Positions 1 through 9,194 are shown, counted from the stretch's first letter. The stretch: DNA of 57,333 nt from Pseudomonadota bacterium (GCA_022360315.1 JAKSDA010000396.1:1-57333), one strand, 5' to 3'. Notes: generated from the sequence alone by a model not told the origin. A program made the numbers and translations.

Positions 1-102
1 AAGAAACGTGACACCGGTCTACTCATAGCAACCACGTTCGGATGCTCGGCAGCTGAGCTGCTCAAGGCCCAAGACTGCGTCCGTAGTCCTCAGTCACACA
101 TA

Positions 103-137
103 CCCCCCGAAAACTTGACCATCAAGCCTTCGGGGGG
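103..137. repeat. Long imperfect hairpin (inverted repeat)
   Basis: A 9-bp arm CCCCCCGAA at 103-111 is exactly complementary to TTCGGGGGG at 129-137. Inside it CTTG at 114-117 pairs with CAAG at 123-126, leaving a 2x2 internal loop and a 5-nt apical loop. There is no T-tract after it on either strand, so it is not a canonical terminator. It lies about 35 nt before the start of the transposon-associated gene remnant and could be a transcript-end structure of an upstream gene or a mobile-element end. Confidence 0.55.
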
Positions 138-171
138 ATGGTCTCCAAAGTTTCAAAAACGGAGGAAGCCA

Positions 172-375
172 GTGTGGCACAAGCTGGGTAGCGTAGAGAA
201 TTTTATTGAAGCCCTATTTTCAGCCGATCAGCAGTTAGCAGAGCACGTGCGCAAGCAGGGCTGTCGTGGTTGCGGAGGCCGCCTCCATCGCGCCGATTAC
301 CCGCGCAAGGTGCGCGGTGTGCCACCAGCCACCCCGGTTGCCAAACCGTCTCACCCACCGGCGCAATCCCCGTGA
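172..375 (+). pseudogene. Truncated zinc-ribbon protein of a transposon-associated family
   Basis: A 67-codon reading frame starts at GTG 172, five bases after a strong GGAGGA ribosome site at 161-166. The protein has a short helical lead (ENFIEALFSADQQLAEHV) and then CRGCGGRLHRADYPRKVRG. This resembles, from memory, a zinc-knuckle protein family found beside transposases in Planctomycetes and Deltaproteobacteria, where the conserved text is CxxCGGxLHRADYPRKPRG. Those proteins continue with a second Cys pair and a VRFLGRRVY-type region. Here similarity stops after KVRG and a low-complexity Pro-rich stretch runs to the stop, so the gene looks broken by frameshift or deletion. The reading frame is also open upstream to base 1, so a longer form cannot be excluded. 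No transposase is visible in the window. Confidence 0.45.
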
Positions 376-600
376 CAACCCCGCTGGATACTCTGAGCTC
401 GGGCTCCTTGGGGTTGGCGCAGGAATCAGCGCCACATGGGTGGAACCCAACCGATGAAAGGAACAGGCCGTGAAAGCGCTTACCCAGGGGAGAATTCGGG
501 CGGGCACTCGGCTGCGGCTCTCTGCTGAGGTTTCGGCTTCTACTTGCCCTCGACAATCCCTCAAACAAGTCGAATTCGGGCCGGCTGTGCGAAAGCTGAG

Positions 601-2574
601 CTAGCGCATGGCACGGATGGCGTAGTCCTGATTTTGCTTCGCCACTGTGAAAAGCAGGCCCGGATCGGCCCGGCGATGGGTTTCGTCAAAGGCGATAGTT
701 CCGGTCATTCCGGTGACTTTGCCGGCAGCTATGCGCTCGGCGAGTTGGGCGCGGGTCGCGGCGCCCGACCTGACCGCACTGCGCACCACCAATGCGGCGT
801 CGTACGCATAGGCGTCGAGCGCAGTGGGCAGGCGACCAAACGATAGCTCGTAACGCTCGGTAAAGTCGCCGATGAGTGAATCGGCTCGATCGGGGTAGAA
901 ACCGGGGGCGAGCACTGCGCCGTGACTGTAGCGACCCGAACTTCGCACATAACCCGGCGATGCGAACTCGGCCGTGGATAGAAGCCCGATTTTGCGACCG
1001 TGCCGCAGCCTGCCGGGTTTGCCGAGCGGACGCGTCACCAGGTCAGCCGCAGCCAGCGCCGGTGCGATGAGTTCCAGACGAACCGCCTGATCCGGAACAA
1101 ACACGGCCTCCCAGCTCGCCTCGCTCAACCTCTTGATCACCTCGGTAAACGAAGTGGTGTTGGGCCGGTAGCTCTCTTCCGTCACCACGTTGCCACCCAA
1201 TCGCTCGACCTCGGCCCGGAATGCACCCGCAACCGCCGTGCCATAACCGTTTTCGGGGCGCAACACAGCAAATTCACGAACCCCCTTGTCGTGGGCGTGA
1301 CGGGCCAACGCCCCGGCGCGATCTTCGGCAGACTGTACGATGTGAAACACGTAGGGCGATGGAGTGCGACTGCGCTGGTCACTGCGCGGATTGAGGCTGA
1401 GCAGTGGCAAACCCGAAGCGTGGACCTGGGCTGCAGCCACGTCCACACTCTTCCCATCAATGGGCCCAATAACCGCAATCACACTCCGGCTTGCACTCTG
1501 GTCAATGGCGATCCGAGTTCCCTGCGCGGTAGACGCCGAGTCGTGCACTGCGAGTTGAAACGGCTTCATGTCCCTGCCGCGGTTCTCGGCAAACGTTCCC
1601 GAAGCCAGAGCAAGCCCGCGCATGGCGAGATCACCGGCCCGCGCACGACGGCCGGTCAGCGGCAGAACCGCGCCGAGCAAGTCGGGGTCGCCGCCGCTAC
1701 CGATACCCGGTACGTCGGCGACCAGACCGGCGTCTCTTCGAGCCCCGGCAGTGTCATCGAGGATGCGGCGAGCGCGTTCGACCTCGCCGAGCGCCTCGAG
1801 ATCGGCCGCCACGCGCAGGCCCAGGACCGCAGCCCCCGGACTGCCGAACGCGTTCAGGCTCTCGTACGCGGCGAGTGCCTGGGCCGGATCGGCCGCTCCC
1901 ACAATCGCTCGCAATCGGGCCGCAATATAGCTCTTCTCCGACAGGGTGGCGATCTCGTACCAGCGGTCGTAATGCTCGATAGCAGCCAGCGGCGAGTCGC
2001 CATAACCGAGCGCCTCGGCCATGGCGGCCAGCCATTCTGCGCGCTCCACATCGCCGTCGATGATCTGCTCACCGGCTTCGAGGTGTTCGAGCGCACCTGC
2101 GTACTCACCGAGATAAACCAGGGCCAGGCCGAGATAAAGGCGGCCGCGCAGGCGCAGCGTCTGGTCCAGATGGGAGCCGCGACCGAGCGATTCGAGATGA
2201 GCGACCGCCTGATCGTACTGGCGCGCTCGCAGCGCCGACATACCGGCGTAGAGCTTGGCCCAGGGCGCGATGGGATCGTCGGGATACTCCGCGGCGATCG
2301 CCTCAAACTCGGTCGCGGCAAGGGCTTCCTCGCGCTCGAACTGGCCTCGCGCCTGCTCGAAGCGAGACCGGGCTTCGGCGTTGCCGGTGGTCGGGATCGC
2401 CGGCCGCAAAACCCGCCGTTTGGTCCGTGGGCAACCAGCCACGACCAGTAGCGACGAGATCACGAACAACGACAAAAGCAGTGATGCCCACTTCGAGGTG
2501 CGAGGCGTGGCAATCGGCGTGGCAATCGATATCGAAATTGATGTGGTGGAGGTCGTCGGCACAGTTGTTGGCAC
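601..2574 (-). CDS. LpoA/LivK-like periplasmic-binding lipoprotein with N-terminal TPR region
   Basis: 657 residues from a GTG start. A hydrophobic segment (WASLLLSLFVISSLLVVAGC, lipobox VAGC) predicts a lipoprotein after an unusually long Ser/Thr-rich n-region. Residues about 65-290 are Ala-rich TPR-like helices (ARQYDQAVAHLE, GEYAGALEHLEAGE). The rest is a type I periplasmic-binding fold of the LivJ/penicillin-binding-protein-activator class: GAVLPLTGRRARAGDLAMRG, AVIGPIDG, VFHIVQSAEDRAGALA and AVLRPENGYGTAVAGAF. The TPR plus LivJ-like arrangement matches LpoA, the activator of PBP1A, but myxobacterial homologues are only loosely characterised. No LIV transporter genes are nearby. It is divergent from the zincin gene with only 27 bp between the annotated starts, so one of the two starts may be too far upstream. 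Confidence 0.8.
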   Translation of the reverse strand: MPTTVPTTSTTSISISIATPIATPRTSKWASLLLSLFVISSLLVVAGCPRTKRRVLRPAIPTTGNAEARSRFEQARGQFEREEALAATEFEAIAAEYPDDPIAPWAKLYAGMSALRARQYDQAVAHLESLGRGSHLDQTLRLRGRLYLGLALVYLGEYAGALEHLEAGEQIIDGDVERAEWLAAMAEALGYGDSPLAAIEHYDRWYEIATLSEKSYIAARLRAIVGAADPAQALAAYESLNAFGSPGAAVLGLRVAADLEALGEVERARRILDDTAGARRDAGLVADVPGIGSGGDPDLLGAVLPLTGRRARAGDLAMRGLALASGTFAENRGRDMKPFQLAVHDSASTAQGTRIAIDQSASRSVIAVIGPIDGKSVDVAAAQVHASGLPLLSLNPRSDQRSRTPSPYVFHIVQSAEDRAGALARHAHDKGVREFAVLRPENGYGTAVAGAFRAEVERLGGNVVTEESYRPNTTSFTEVIKRLSEASWEAVFVPDQAVRLELIAPALAAADLVTRPLGKPGRLRHGRKIGLLSTAEFASPGYVRSSGRYSHGAVLAPGFYPDRADSLIGDFTERYELSFGRLPTALDAYAYDAALVVRSAVRSGAATRAQLAERIAAGKVTGMTGTIAFDETHRRADPGLLFTVAKQNQDYAIRAMR

Positions 2575-2601
2575 CCGGAGACTCTACAGAGAGCGTGCAG
2601 C

Positions 2602-3804
2602 GTGGGCAAACCCGGTATAGTTGCTTCCGTGGCTTCTCGACCGCGCAACAGTGACCGACCCCCCCGGCCCGGCAACCCGAGACGGAGACGGGGCACCAAA
2701 CCGCTGGCATCGAATCCACTGGATGCCAGCAGTTCTGCGGATACATCTAGTTCCGGCCGGATCTCTCGCGCACTGGACCAGTCGATCGATGCGGGCTGGC
2801 ATTGTCTCGATGCCGGTGATGTGGACGGAGCCAAAGAGATCTACACCGATCTCGCAAACACGGCCGAAACCGCGAAAGGCGCGACCGAGCGACTGGCGGA
2901 GCTATGGGCCCTGGGCGGGGCCATCGCTGCAGCCGAGGGCGATGCCGAAGCAGCTGTGACGGCGTTCGGACGCGCCACCGCAGCTGATACTGACAATGCG
3001 CGCTATTTCATCCTGTCAGCCGACGTCGAACTCGCCATCCGAGACGATCCCGAAACAGCCATCGGATTGTGCGACATGGCTCTCGACGTGGCCAGCGACG
3101 AAGACGATCTGATCGACGCTGTGTTGCTCAAATCCGAGGCTCTGGTCAGCCTCGGCGATCGCGACGACGAGGCCCGCGAGGTACTGGCCGAACTCGAAGG
3201 CTGTGCCATTGGCGACCCGCTGCTCCTCTGTGTCGCTGGCGACCTCCACTGGACCCTCGGCGACCTCGACGCTGCCAGGCGAGCCTACCGCAACGCAGTC
3301 GAACTCGACCCGGACTGGGCCGACGGCCATCACGGGCTGGGCATGGTCCATCAGGCGCGCGGCGAGCAAGAAAAGGTGGCAGCAGCCTGGCTGCGTACTC
3401 GCGAACTCGATATGACAGCCTCGCCTGAACCCTGGCACCTGAGCCTGGATGAATTCGAGGAGGTCGCGGCGCACGCCCTGGCCGAGTTGCCCGATGATGC
3501 GCGAAAACACCTTTCCAATGTGCCGATCTTCTGCACCGACGCACCATCTGTCGAACAGGTCCAGAGCGGGCTCGATCCACGTCTCTTCGGCTTGTTTTCC
3601 GGGGTTCCTCTGCCCCATAAATCGCATATCGTGGACGGCTACCAGCCGCATATCGACTCGATCTACCTCTTTCAACGCAATCTCGAACGCGCTGCGGGCA
3701 GCCGCGAGCGCCTGCTCGAGGAGATCCGAATCACCGTGCTGCACGAAACCGCACATTTTTTCGGCCTCGAAGACGCCGATCTCGAGAGTATCGGCCTGGG
3801 CTGA
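2602..3804 (+). CDS. TPR protein with C-terminal zincin metallopeptidase domain (PF06262-like)
   Basis: 400 residues with the GTG at 2602; GTG 2629 is an equally good start because the first 60 residues are Arg/Pro/Ser-rich and of low complexity. Residues about 65-270 hold TPR repeats (GDLDAARRAYRNAVELDPDWADGHHGLGMVHQARG). Residues about 285-400 form a metallopeptidase of the MMP/Zincin_1 type: VPIFCTDAPS, then LDPRLFGLFSG, then the zinc motif HETAHFFGLEDADLE (HExxHxxGxxD). There is no signal peptide, so a cytoplasmic enzyme is expected. The fusion of a TPR array to this small protease is seen in myxobacteria; the substrate is unknown. It ends 19 bp before the convergent SDR gene. Confidence 0.8.
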   Translation: MGKPGIVASVASRPRNSDRPPRPGNPRRRRGTKPLASNPLDASSSADTSSSGRISRALDQSIDAGWHCLDAGDVDGAKEIYTDLANTAETAKGATERLAELWALGGAIAAAEGDAEAAVTAFGRATAADTDNARYFILSADVELAIRDDPETAIGLCDMALDVASDEDDLIDAVLLKSEALVSLGDRDDEAREVLAELEGCAIGDPLLLCVAGDLHWTLGDLDAARRAYRNAVELDPDWADGHHGLGMVHQARGEQEKVAAAWLRTRELDMTASPEPWHLSLDEFEEVAAHALAELPDDARKHLSNVPIFCTDAPSVEQVQSGLDPRLFGLFSGVPLPHKSHIVDGYQPHIDSIYLFQRNLERAAGSRERLLEEIRITVLHETAHFFGLEDADLESIGLG

Positions 3805-3823
3805 CCACGAGCTATCAGGTCGC

Positions 3824-4516
3824 CTATTTCACCCAGGTGCGCACTCGGTTGATGCCGTTGGCCAGCCACAAAAGCGCAGCCATGCGCCTGGGGTAGGTAT
3901 ACCGTATCGGGCGTTTGTCGACACAGCGGAGCATACATGTGGCGGCTTTCTCGGCACTGATTTCAAATGGCCGGGTGTCGGCCTTGGCCATTTTGGTCGC
4001 CACGAAGCCAAAACGCACGTTGGTGACAAAAACACCCCGATTGCGCACAGCCAGGGCCAGAGCCTCCAGATACGACGACATTCCCGCCTTGGAAGCCGAA
4101 TAACTCGGTGCGTCGACATTGAGGAATGAATCGCCTTGACTGGACAGGCCGATCAAATGGCCCCGGCCAGCGGCCAACATGCCGGGCAAAACCAGGCTCA
4201 CGGTGCGGACCAAGCCGATGAGATTGACCTCGAAGACCGCGATGTCGGCGTCGAGATGGTCAAAGTCGATCTCTTCGCCGATTCCGGCGCAATAGACGCA
4301 TAAATCGATCCCCCGTCCGGCCCGGTCGAGCGCCTGAGCCACCGCGCCGTCGTACTCGTCTGAGCGAATATCGACCACATGGTGGCGATATCGGTCACCG
4401 GTAATCGGCGACTGGCTGCGCGAGATCCCGGTGACGTCCCAGCCCTTTTCGAGCAGAGCTGTGGTGAGGGCCAGGCCGATGCCGTCACTGTTGCCGATAA
4501 TGATCGCTTGTGGCAT
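3824..4516 (-). CDS. Short-chain dehydrogenase/reductase
   Basis: 230 residues, a classical-length SDR. The cofactor loop is IIGNSDGIGLALT, a variant of TGxxxGIG with Asn-Ser in place of the first Gly region. NNAG is replaced by YCAGIG, and catalysis is by Ser (LIGLSSQG) with the YSASKAG active-site Tyr/Lys. The family uses NAD(P)H to oxidise or reduce alcohols and ketones; the substrate cannot be read from sequence. It begins 15 bp downstream of the amine oxidase stop on the same strand, so the two are probably one transcript. The C-terminus (YPRRMAALLWLANGINRV) may be amphipathic and membrane-associated. Confidence 0.88.
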   Translation of the reverse strand: MPQAIIIGNSDGIGLALTTALLEKGWDVTGISRSQSPITGDRYRHHVVDIRSDEYDGAVAQALDRAGRGIDLCVYCAGIGEEIDFDHLDADIAVFEVNLIGLVRTVSLVLPGMLAAGRGHLIGLSSQGDSFLNVDAPSYSASKAGMSSYLEALALAVRNRGVFVTNVRFGFVATKMAKADTRPFEISAEKAATCMLRCVDKRPIRYTYPRRMAALLWLANGINRVRTWVK

Positions 4517-4531
4517 GACAGCATTGCGGTA

Positions 4532-5989
4532 CTACGCGGGCGGCCGCTGCGCAAGTCGAGACAACACCTCGCCAGCGGCGCGCTCACCGGCCTCGACTGC
4601 ACCCTCCATATAGCTCGGCCAGCGAGTGGCAGTCTCGGTTCCGGCCAGGTGAATGCGGCCAAAGGGACCGTGTGAAGTGCCCGGGGCAATGATCCACGGT
4701 CTGGCCGGATCTCGGGGCTGACCTCCTTCAGGTCGATGCGGCGGGGACTCGAAGGCCGCCGGGCCAACAATGGCCACGCAACCCGGACTCCACCGGTCGT
4801 CCGGCCAGTTCTTCTCGGCATAGTCGACCGGGGCTTCAGCACGCCGGCCAAACAACTCGACGAGCTCGGCGATGACGAGCGAGCGGCGCTCGGCCGGCTG
4901 GCCAGCCGACAGCGAACGAGCCCGATCACCCACGATGAACGCGAGCAACGCGGGCTGACTGCCATCGGGGGTGGAGTGATCGACCACGGCCCGCACCGCG
5001 CCCTGGCTCCGATACGCCTCACCCGACAGATCATCCTGGCGCCAGAATGCCTCGCGATAGGCAAACGCACACTTTATGACCGGACTCAGGTGCAACCGGC
5101 CACCATGGCACCCCGCCGCTGTGAGGGCCAGATCAGGCGTGATATCGATTCGCGCAAAAAGCGACGGGGACAGGGCCAATATGATTAATTGAGCCGAAAA
5201 ACGGGCCTCAGCCCCACCGCTCCGGGCTACTGTGCTGCGACAGGTAACGACCACGCGCGGGCCGCTGTGGTCGATACTGGCCACTCGGTGGCCGAGGCGG
5301 ACAATCGGGCCGAGGCGGGCGGCGAGAACACGCGACAGGCGATGGGCACCGCCGACAAAACGCATCTCGGTGGCGCCGGGCCCAAACGCACGGCGCCCGG
5401 TGAGCCCGCTGGTCACGCCGAGGGCATGCAACACATACAAAAACGACAGCTCGTGCGGCTCGGCCCCGAACACTAATTGACTGGCCAGCTCCAGAGTCTC
5501 GCGCGCCCGATGAGTACGTACATTTTGGTCGAGCCAATCAGCCAAGCTCTGCTGGCTCCACTCTGCGGCTCCCCGCGCGGACTCGGGCGCATCGAGCGGT
5601 ATTTGCTGGCACAGGCGATCGATCTGGCGAACGCGGCGGGTGAGTTCCCAGGTAGTCGCCAGAGGCAGCCGAGACCACCACGGCTCACGACGGTCTGTCC
5701 GGTCGGCCCACTGAATGACCATGTGGCCACTGCGGGCTTGGGGGACAGTGGCCACCCCGAGCTCCTCGCTCAATGCGGCCAGCCGATGCTGGGTCGGCGA
5801 CATCCACTGGCCGCCGAGATCTGCATAACCGCGACCGAGAGGGACTGTAAGGGTTCGACCACCAACTCGCTGACGAGCCTCGAGTACGAGGACCGAAGCG
5901 CCGCCCCGGGCCAGCCGGTAGGCCGCCACCAGACCGGATAGCCCGGCTCCAATGACGATGACATCGCGATGAGAGCTGGGCGGCGTCAC
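4532..5989 (-). CDS. FAD-dependent flavin monoamine oxidase family protein
   Basis: 485 residues. The N-terminus carries the Rossmann FAD loop VIVIGAGLSGLVAAYRLARGG, then EARQRVGGRT and YADLGGQWMSPTQHR, all typical of monoamine/polyamine oxidases. The C-terminal FAD-binding motif is IHLAGTETATRWPSYMEGAVEAGERAA. No signal peptide is visible, so it should be cytoplasmic. Members oxidise amines or amino acids to imines with production of hydrogen peroxide; the substrate is not predictable here. It is the first gene of a likely two-gene operon with the SDR and is divergent from the Ser/Thr kinase at 6275, with about 285 bp between them. Confidence 0.88.
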   Translation of the reverse strand: MTPPSSHRDVIVIGAGLSGLVAAYRLARGGASVLVLEARQRVGGRTLTVPLGRGYADLGGQWMSPTQHRLAALSEELGVATVPQARSGHMVIQWADRTDRREPWWSRLPLATTWELTRRVRQIDRLCQQIPLDAPESARGAAEWSQQSLADWLDQNVRTHRARETLELASQLVFGAEPHELSFLYVLHALGVTSGLTGRRAFGPGATEMRFVGGAHRLSRVLAARLGPIVRLGHRVASIDHSGPRVVVTCRSTVARSGGAEARFSAQLIILALSPSLFARIDITPDLALTAAGCHGGRLHLSPVIKCAFAYREAFWRQDDLSGEAYRSQGAVRAVVDHSTPDGSQPALLAFIVGDRARSLSAGQPAERRSLVIAELVELFGRRAEAPVDYAEKNWPDDRWSPGCVAIVGPAAFESPPHRPEGGQPRDPARPWIIAPGTSHGPFGRIHLAGTETATRWPSYMEGAVEAGERAAGEVLSRLAQRPPA

Positions 5990-6274
5990 GCGAGCTCGTA
6001 TTCTCGCACCATGCCTGAATCATGGCCGGCCAGGCCGACCGGTGAAACGGCGGTCGGGCAACCCGCAGCTGTCCCGCTGTCCATCGGGCTGCTGACAAAA
6101 TCAAATTCCGCTATGACTATGCGCACATCGACGTCGTTTGCAGGGCCGGGAGTGGAGATTTGTCGATCGGCGGCCCGGCTGCACTGACTGATTGACGCCC
6201 TGAATACGCTCACATAGTTGGTAGTCATACACTCACTTCTTGCACTGGATCGCGGCAACGGGAACAATGGCAGG

Positions 6275-8032
6275 GTGTCGAACGTGGTGCATCCCGGTGT
6301 CGTCCTGGCTGGGAACTACCAGGTCGAGCAACTTTTGGGTGAGGGGGGGATGGGACTCGTTGTTGCCGCGCGCCGCGTCACGGACGACAAGCTGGTAGCG
6401 CTCAAATGCATGCTGCCCCAGGCGCTGGCATTTCCCCAGGCGCTACAGCGTTTCATGCGCGAGGGTAAGGTTCTGGCGCGGTTCGCGGGAGAAAACCTGA
6501 TTCGCCTGGTCGACCACGGCATGCTCGGAAACGGTGCACCGTATTTTGCCATGGAGTATGTGGACGGAATCGATCTGTCCAAGCTGGTGCGGCAGTACGG
6601 TGCTCTATCGGTCAGGAATGCGGTTGAATTCGTGCTCCAGGCTTGTATCGGCGTCGCCGAGGCCCACCGATGCGGCATTGTGCACCGCGATCTCAAGCCC
6701 AGCAATTTGCTGCTCACCCAGCGCGACGACGGTTCGCCTCTCATCAAAGTGCTCGACTTTGGCCTGTCCAAGATCCTGGCTGAAGAGGGCAACGAGCCGT
6801 CGCCGAGTCAAACCCAGACCACCGGGACCATGGGCACGCCGGCATTCATGTCACCGGAGCAGGCGCGCTCGGCCAAGCATGTCGACGAGCGCGCCGATGT
6901 GTGGTCGCTCGGCGGAATTCTCTATTATCTCCTGACAGCTGGTTTGCCATTTCCGGCCCAGGCCACCGCCGAGGCGTTTGCCAAGCTGCTCTACGAAGAG
7001 CCGGTACCGGTGCGCGATGCGGCGCCCTGGGTAAAGCCCGAACTCGAAGCGGTAATCCTGCGCTGTCTGCAAAAAGATGTCGCCAAGCGCCAGCAGAGCG
7101 TCGATGCCCTGGTCAGCGATCTCGAGCCCTTTGCCGGTGGGGACAGCGCCGCGAACCGTTCGATGGTAGCGTGGAGCAAGGTAATTATCGACGGCCCCGA
7201 GGATCTCGACGTCGGTTTGGTGTTGCAACAGCGAACCACGATGACATTCGACTCGTTGGAATTGCTGGCCGGTCCGAGCATCACTCCCGCCGACCTTCCC
7301 GCCTGCGCTCAGCCCGAGAGCAGAAGGAAAAAAAGGGACGACGAAAATCGGGGCAGCGTCATGATGGCGGCGGTGATTGGCATGATCGTCGGAGCCTGCA
7401 TCATCGGAGGCGCGATCTCGTTCTTTGGCGAGGGCATGAACTCGGCTGCCACCCAGCTGACCAGCCAGCCCGACTCGCCCGCCCCGGCAGCCACAGTGCC
7501 GGTGCCCGCGCCAACGCCAGTGGCAACGCCCGTCGCAGTGCCGGTGCCCGCGCCAACGCCAGTGGCAACGCCCGTCGCAGTGCCGGAATCGGTTGATAGA
7601 GCGTCGTCCGGCGGTGCAGAGGTTGGAGCAACGCCTCACGACGCGGCGCCAGTATTGGTCAAATCCCCGGGACAGGAGTCTGCAAAAGACTCCGACGCAG
7701 AGCAGGCCGACAACAGCAAGCGAGCGCGGGTTCGGCAAGACCACAGCCCTACTGCGAGCAGCCCTCGCTCGTCGCGCCGCAGCAAGTCCAAGCGGGGCAG
7801 TCGCCGAAACCAGCGCAAGAACGCCAAATCCTCCCGATCCGAGAAGTCCTCCAAATCGGCCCGGTCGTCTCGATCTGCTCAATCGGCCCGAGCGGTCCGG
7901 CGCAGCCGCTCTGTCAAGACCCAGGACCTTGGAAAGACTGAGCTTTCGGGCAAAACAGCCAAGCCGAAAGAGAGCGAAAAGAAAGCTCGGCCCAGGCCCG
8001 AGAAGTCCGATCCTTTTGGTACGATTCACTGA
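6275..8032 (+). CDS. Transmembrane Ser/Thr protein kinase with Arg/Ser/Lys-rich C-terminal tail
   Basis: 585 residues from GTG 6275; a TTG at 6218 is in frame, but the kinase core starts soon after 6275. The complete Hanks kinase domain (about residues 14-275) has LGEGGMGLVV, VALK, HRDLKPSN, DFGLSK and SPEQA, so it should be catalytically competent. A single membrane span follows (MMAAVIGMIVGACIIGGAISFF). The outer part begins with a perfect duplication of VPVPAPTPVATPVA and ends in about 120 residues rich in Arg, Lys and Ser (SRRSKSKRGSRRNQRKNAKS and similar), resembling histone H1 or RS-type tails. By topology that basic tail lies outside the cytoplasmic membrane, which suggests binding of anionic envelope polymers. 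GTG 8034 of the next gene follows the stop at once, so the two are co-translated. Confidence 0.92.
   Translation: MSNVVHPGVVLAGNYQVEQLLGEGGMGLVVAARRVTDDKLVALKCMLPQALAFPQALQRFMREGKVLARFAGENLIRLVDHGMLGNGAPYFAMEYVDGIDLSKLVRQYGALSVRNAVEFVLQACIGVAEAHRCGIVHRDLKPSNLLLTQRDDGSPLIKVLDFGLSKILAEEGNEPSPSQTQTTGTMGTPAFMSPEQARSAKHVDERADVWSLGGILYYLLTAGLPFPAQATAEAFAKLLYEEPVPVRDAAPWVKPELEAVILRCLQKDVAKRQQSVDALVSDLEPFAGGDSAANRSMVAWSKVIIDGPEDLDVGLVLQQRTTMTFDSLELLAGPSITPADLPACAQPESRRKKRDDENRGSVMMAAVIGMIVGACIIGGAISFFGEGMNSAATQLTSQPDSPAPAATVPVPAPTPVATPVAVPVPAPTPVATPVAVPESVDRASSGGAEVGATPHDAAPVLVKSPGQESAKDSDAEQADNSKRARVRQDHSPTASSPRSSRRSKSKRGSRRNQRKNAKSSRSEKSSKSARSSRSAQSARAVRRSRSVKTQDLGKTELSGKTAKPKESEKKARPRPEKSDPFGTIH
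7496..7579 (+). repeat. 42-bp perfect tandem duplication
   Basis: Two identical 42-bp units (7496-7537 and 7538-7579) encode two copies of VPVPAPTPVATPVA in the linker outside the membrane span of the kinase. Perfect DNA identity indicates a recent duplication or slippage event. Confidence 0.9.
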
Positions 8033-8033
8033 C

Positions 8034-9095
8034 GTGGATCGTGGCGACCGGCCGTCTCGGCAGCGAATTCAAACTCAACGGAACGTGCAGTTTTTTGCGC
8101 TGCTGGTGTCGTGCGGACTGCTCATCGCAGTGGCCGCTCCCACCCGCGCGGATACTGGTGACGAAGAGTTTTTCCGCGCCCAGGCATTGTTTGATGAGGG
8201 GATCGCGCTGTTCAACCAGGGGCGCTTCGAGGAGGCTTGCCCCAAGTTCGAAAAGAGTTTGGCCATTGTCGCCGGGGTCGGGACACGCGGCAAGCTGGCC
8301 GAGTGCTGGGCACGCCTCGGCCGTATCGCCAGCTCCTACAAGCTCTACCTCGAGGTCAAGAGGTTGGCCGAGAGTCGCGGGGAGCACGAGCGCGCGGTCA
8401 TAGCCCAAAAACGGGCCGATGACTTGAAGGCAGCGCTATCCTATATGATCATTTCTCCGGGGCCATCTGCCACTAGTGGCGGCTTTCACGTTACTCGCAA
8501 CGGATTGACTGTGGAGCCTCGCACGTACAATGCGGCCACCCCGGTCGATCCCGGCGAATACGTAATTGCGGCGACTGCGCAGGGTCACGTCGCGTGGACA
8601 GCCACGGTGCGCATCGGCCGGGCAGAGTCGAGGCGTGTCGATATACCCGCTCTGGCCGCGCTCGTCGACAACAACGAGCACTACTGGACCCGCGAGCGCA
8701 TTGTCAGCGGTGTATGCATCGGTATGGGGGCAGCCAGCTTGCTCGGCGGCACGACACTCTTTGCCCTGCGCGCCAGGAGCAAGTGGAGCGATGCTCTCGA
8801 TGCCGAGGATTGCACGGAGGATTCCGGCGGTACGGTGCGCTGCACTCCCGGCGGAAAGGGCGAGGCGCTGGCCAAGGATGCCGTGAACAGTGCCAACTTG
8901 GCCAATCTGTCGGCCGGATTTGGACTGGTGGCGATCTCAGCTGGCGTCTTTCTGTGGTGGCGTGCCAGTCGTGCAGGGGCGAACAGTCGAGATACCGGGG
9001 CGGCCCGAAAAGACCGGGATCCACCACAAAAGCTCGGCCTGGCTCCGACCCTATCGCCGGGTAGCGCGGGCATTGTGATCTGGCGCCATTTCTGA
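8034..9095 (+). CDS. Secreted/membrane protein with TPR and C-terminal transmembrane segments
   Basis: 353 residues from GTG 8034, one base after the kinase stop; the reading frame is open far upstream but overlaps the kinase, so this start fits best. A signal peptide ends at APTRADTG. Residues about 42-125 carry TPR-like helices (QALFDEGIALFNQGRFEEACPKFEKSLA, GTRGKLAECWARLGR). A PEGA-like beta region follows (GFHVTRNG.. VDPGEYVIAATAQG). Two hydrophobic segments come near residues 225-245 and 290-310. This layout is a recurrent unnamed myxobacterial family found beside Ser/Thr kinases and probably works with the kinase in the envelope. The precise function is unknown. Confidence 0.8.
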   Translation: MDRGDRPSRQRIQTQRNVQFFALLVSCGLLIAVAAPTRADTGDEEFFRAQALFDEGIALFNQGRFEEACPKFEKSLAIVAGVGTRGKLAECWARLGRIASSYKLYLEVKRLAESRGEHERAVIAQKRADDLKAALSYMIISPGPSATSGGFHVTRNGLTVEPRTYNAATPVDPGEYVIAATAQGHVAWTATVRIGRAESRRVDIPALAALVDNNEHYWTRERIVSGVCIGMGAASLLGGTTLFALRARSKWSDALDAEDCTEDSGGTVRCTPGGKGEALAKDAVNSANLANLSAGFGLVAISAGVFLWWRASRAGANSRDTGAARKDRDPPQKLGLAPTLSPGSAGIVIWRHF

Positions 9096-9194
9096 CCTCA
9101 GCCGTATCGTCTGGTGATGGGAGACATTTGAGTGAGATGGGTTCTATAGTCCCTTCATGACAAGAGCCCTGTCAGTGGGTAGAATGGCCCGACA

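Noticed and set aside
370..560. Possible riboswitch or cobalamin element
   Set aside because: GC-rich pairs occur but no conserved core (such as a B12 box) could be matched on either strand.
1000..2451. Plus-strand 483-residue frame opposite the LpoA-like gene
   Set aside because: No domain or signal; the opposite strand has a clear lipoprotein and periplasmic-binding fold.
6851..8029. Minus-strand 392-residue frame opposite the kinase tail
   Set aside because: It is the complement of the Ser/Arg-rich tail and Pro/Ala repeats and has no recognisable domain.
7593..8033. Upstream extension of the TPR membrane protein into the kinase gene
   Set aside because: It reads the kinase tail in another frame; GTG 8034 with the signal peptide is the natural start.
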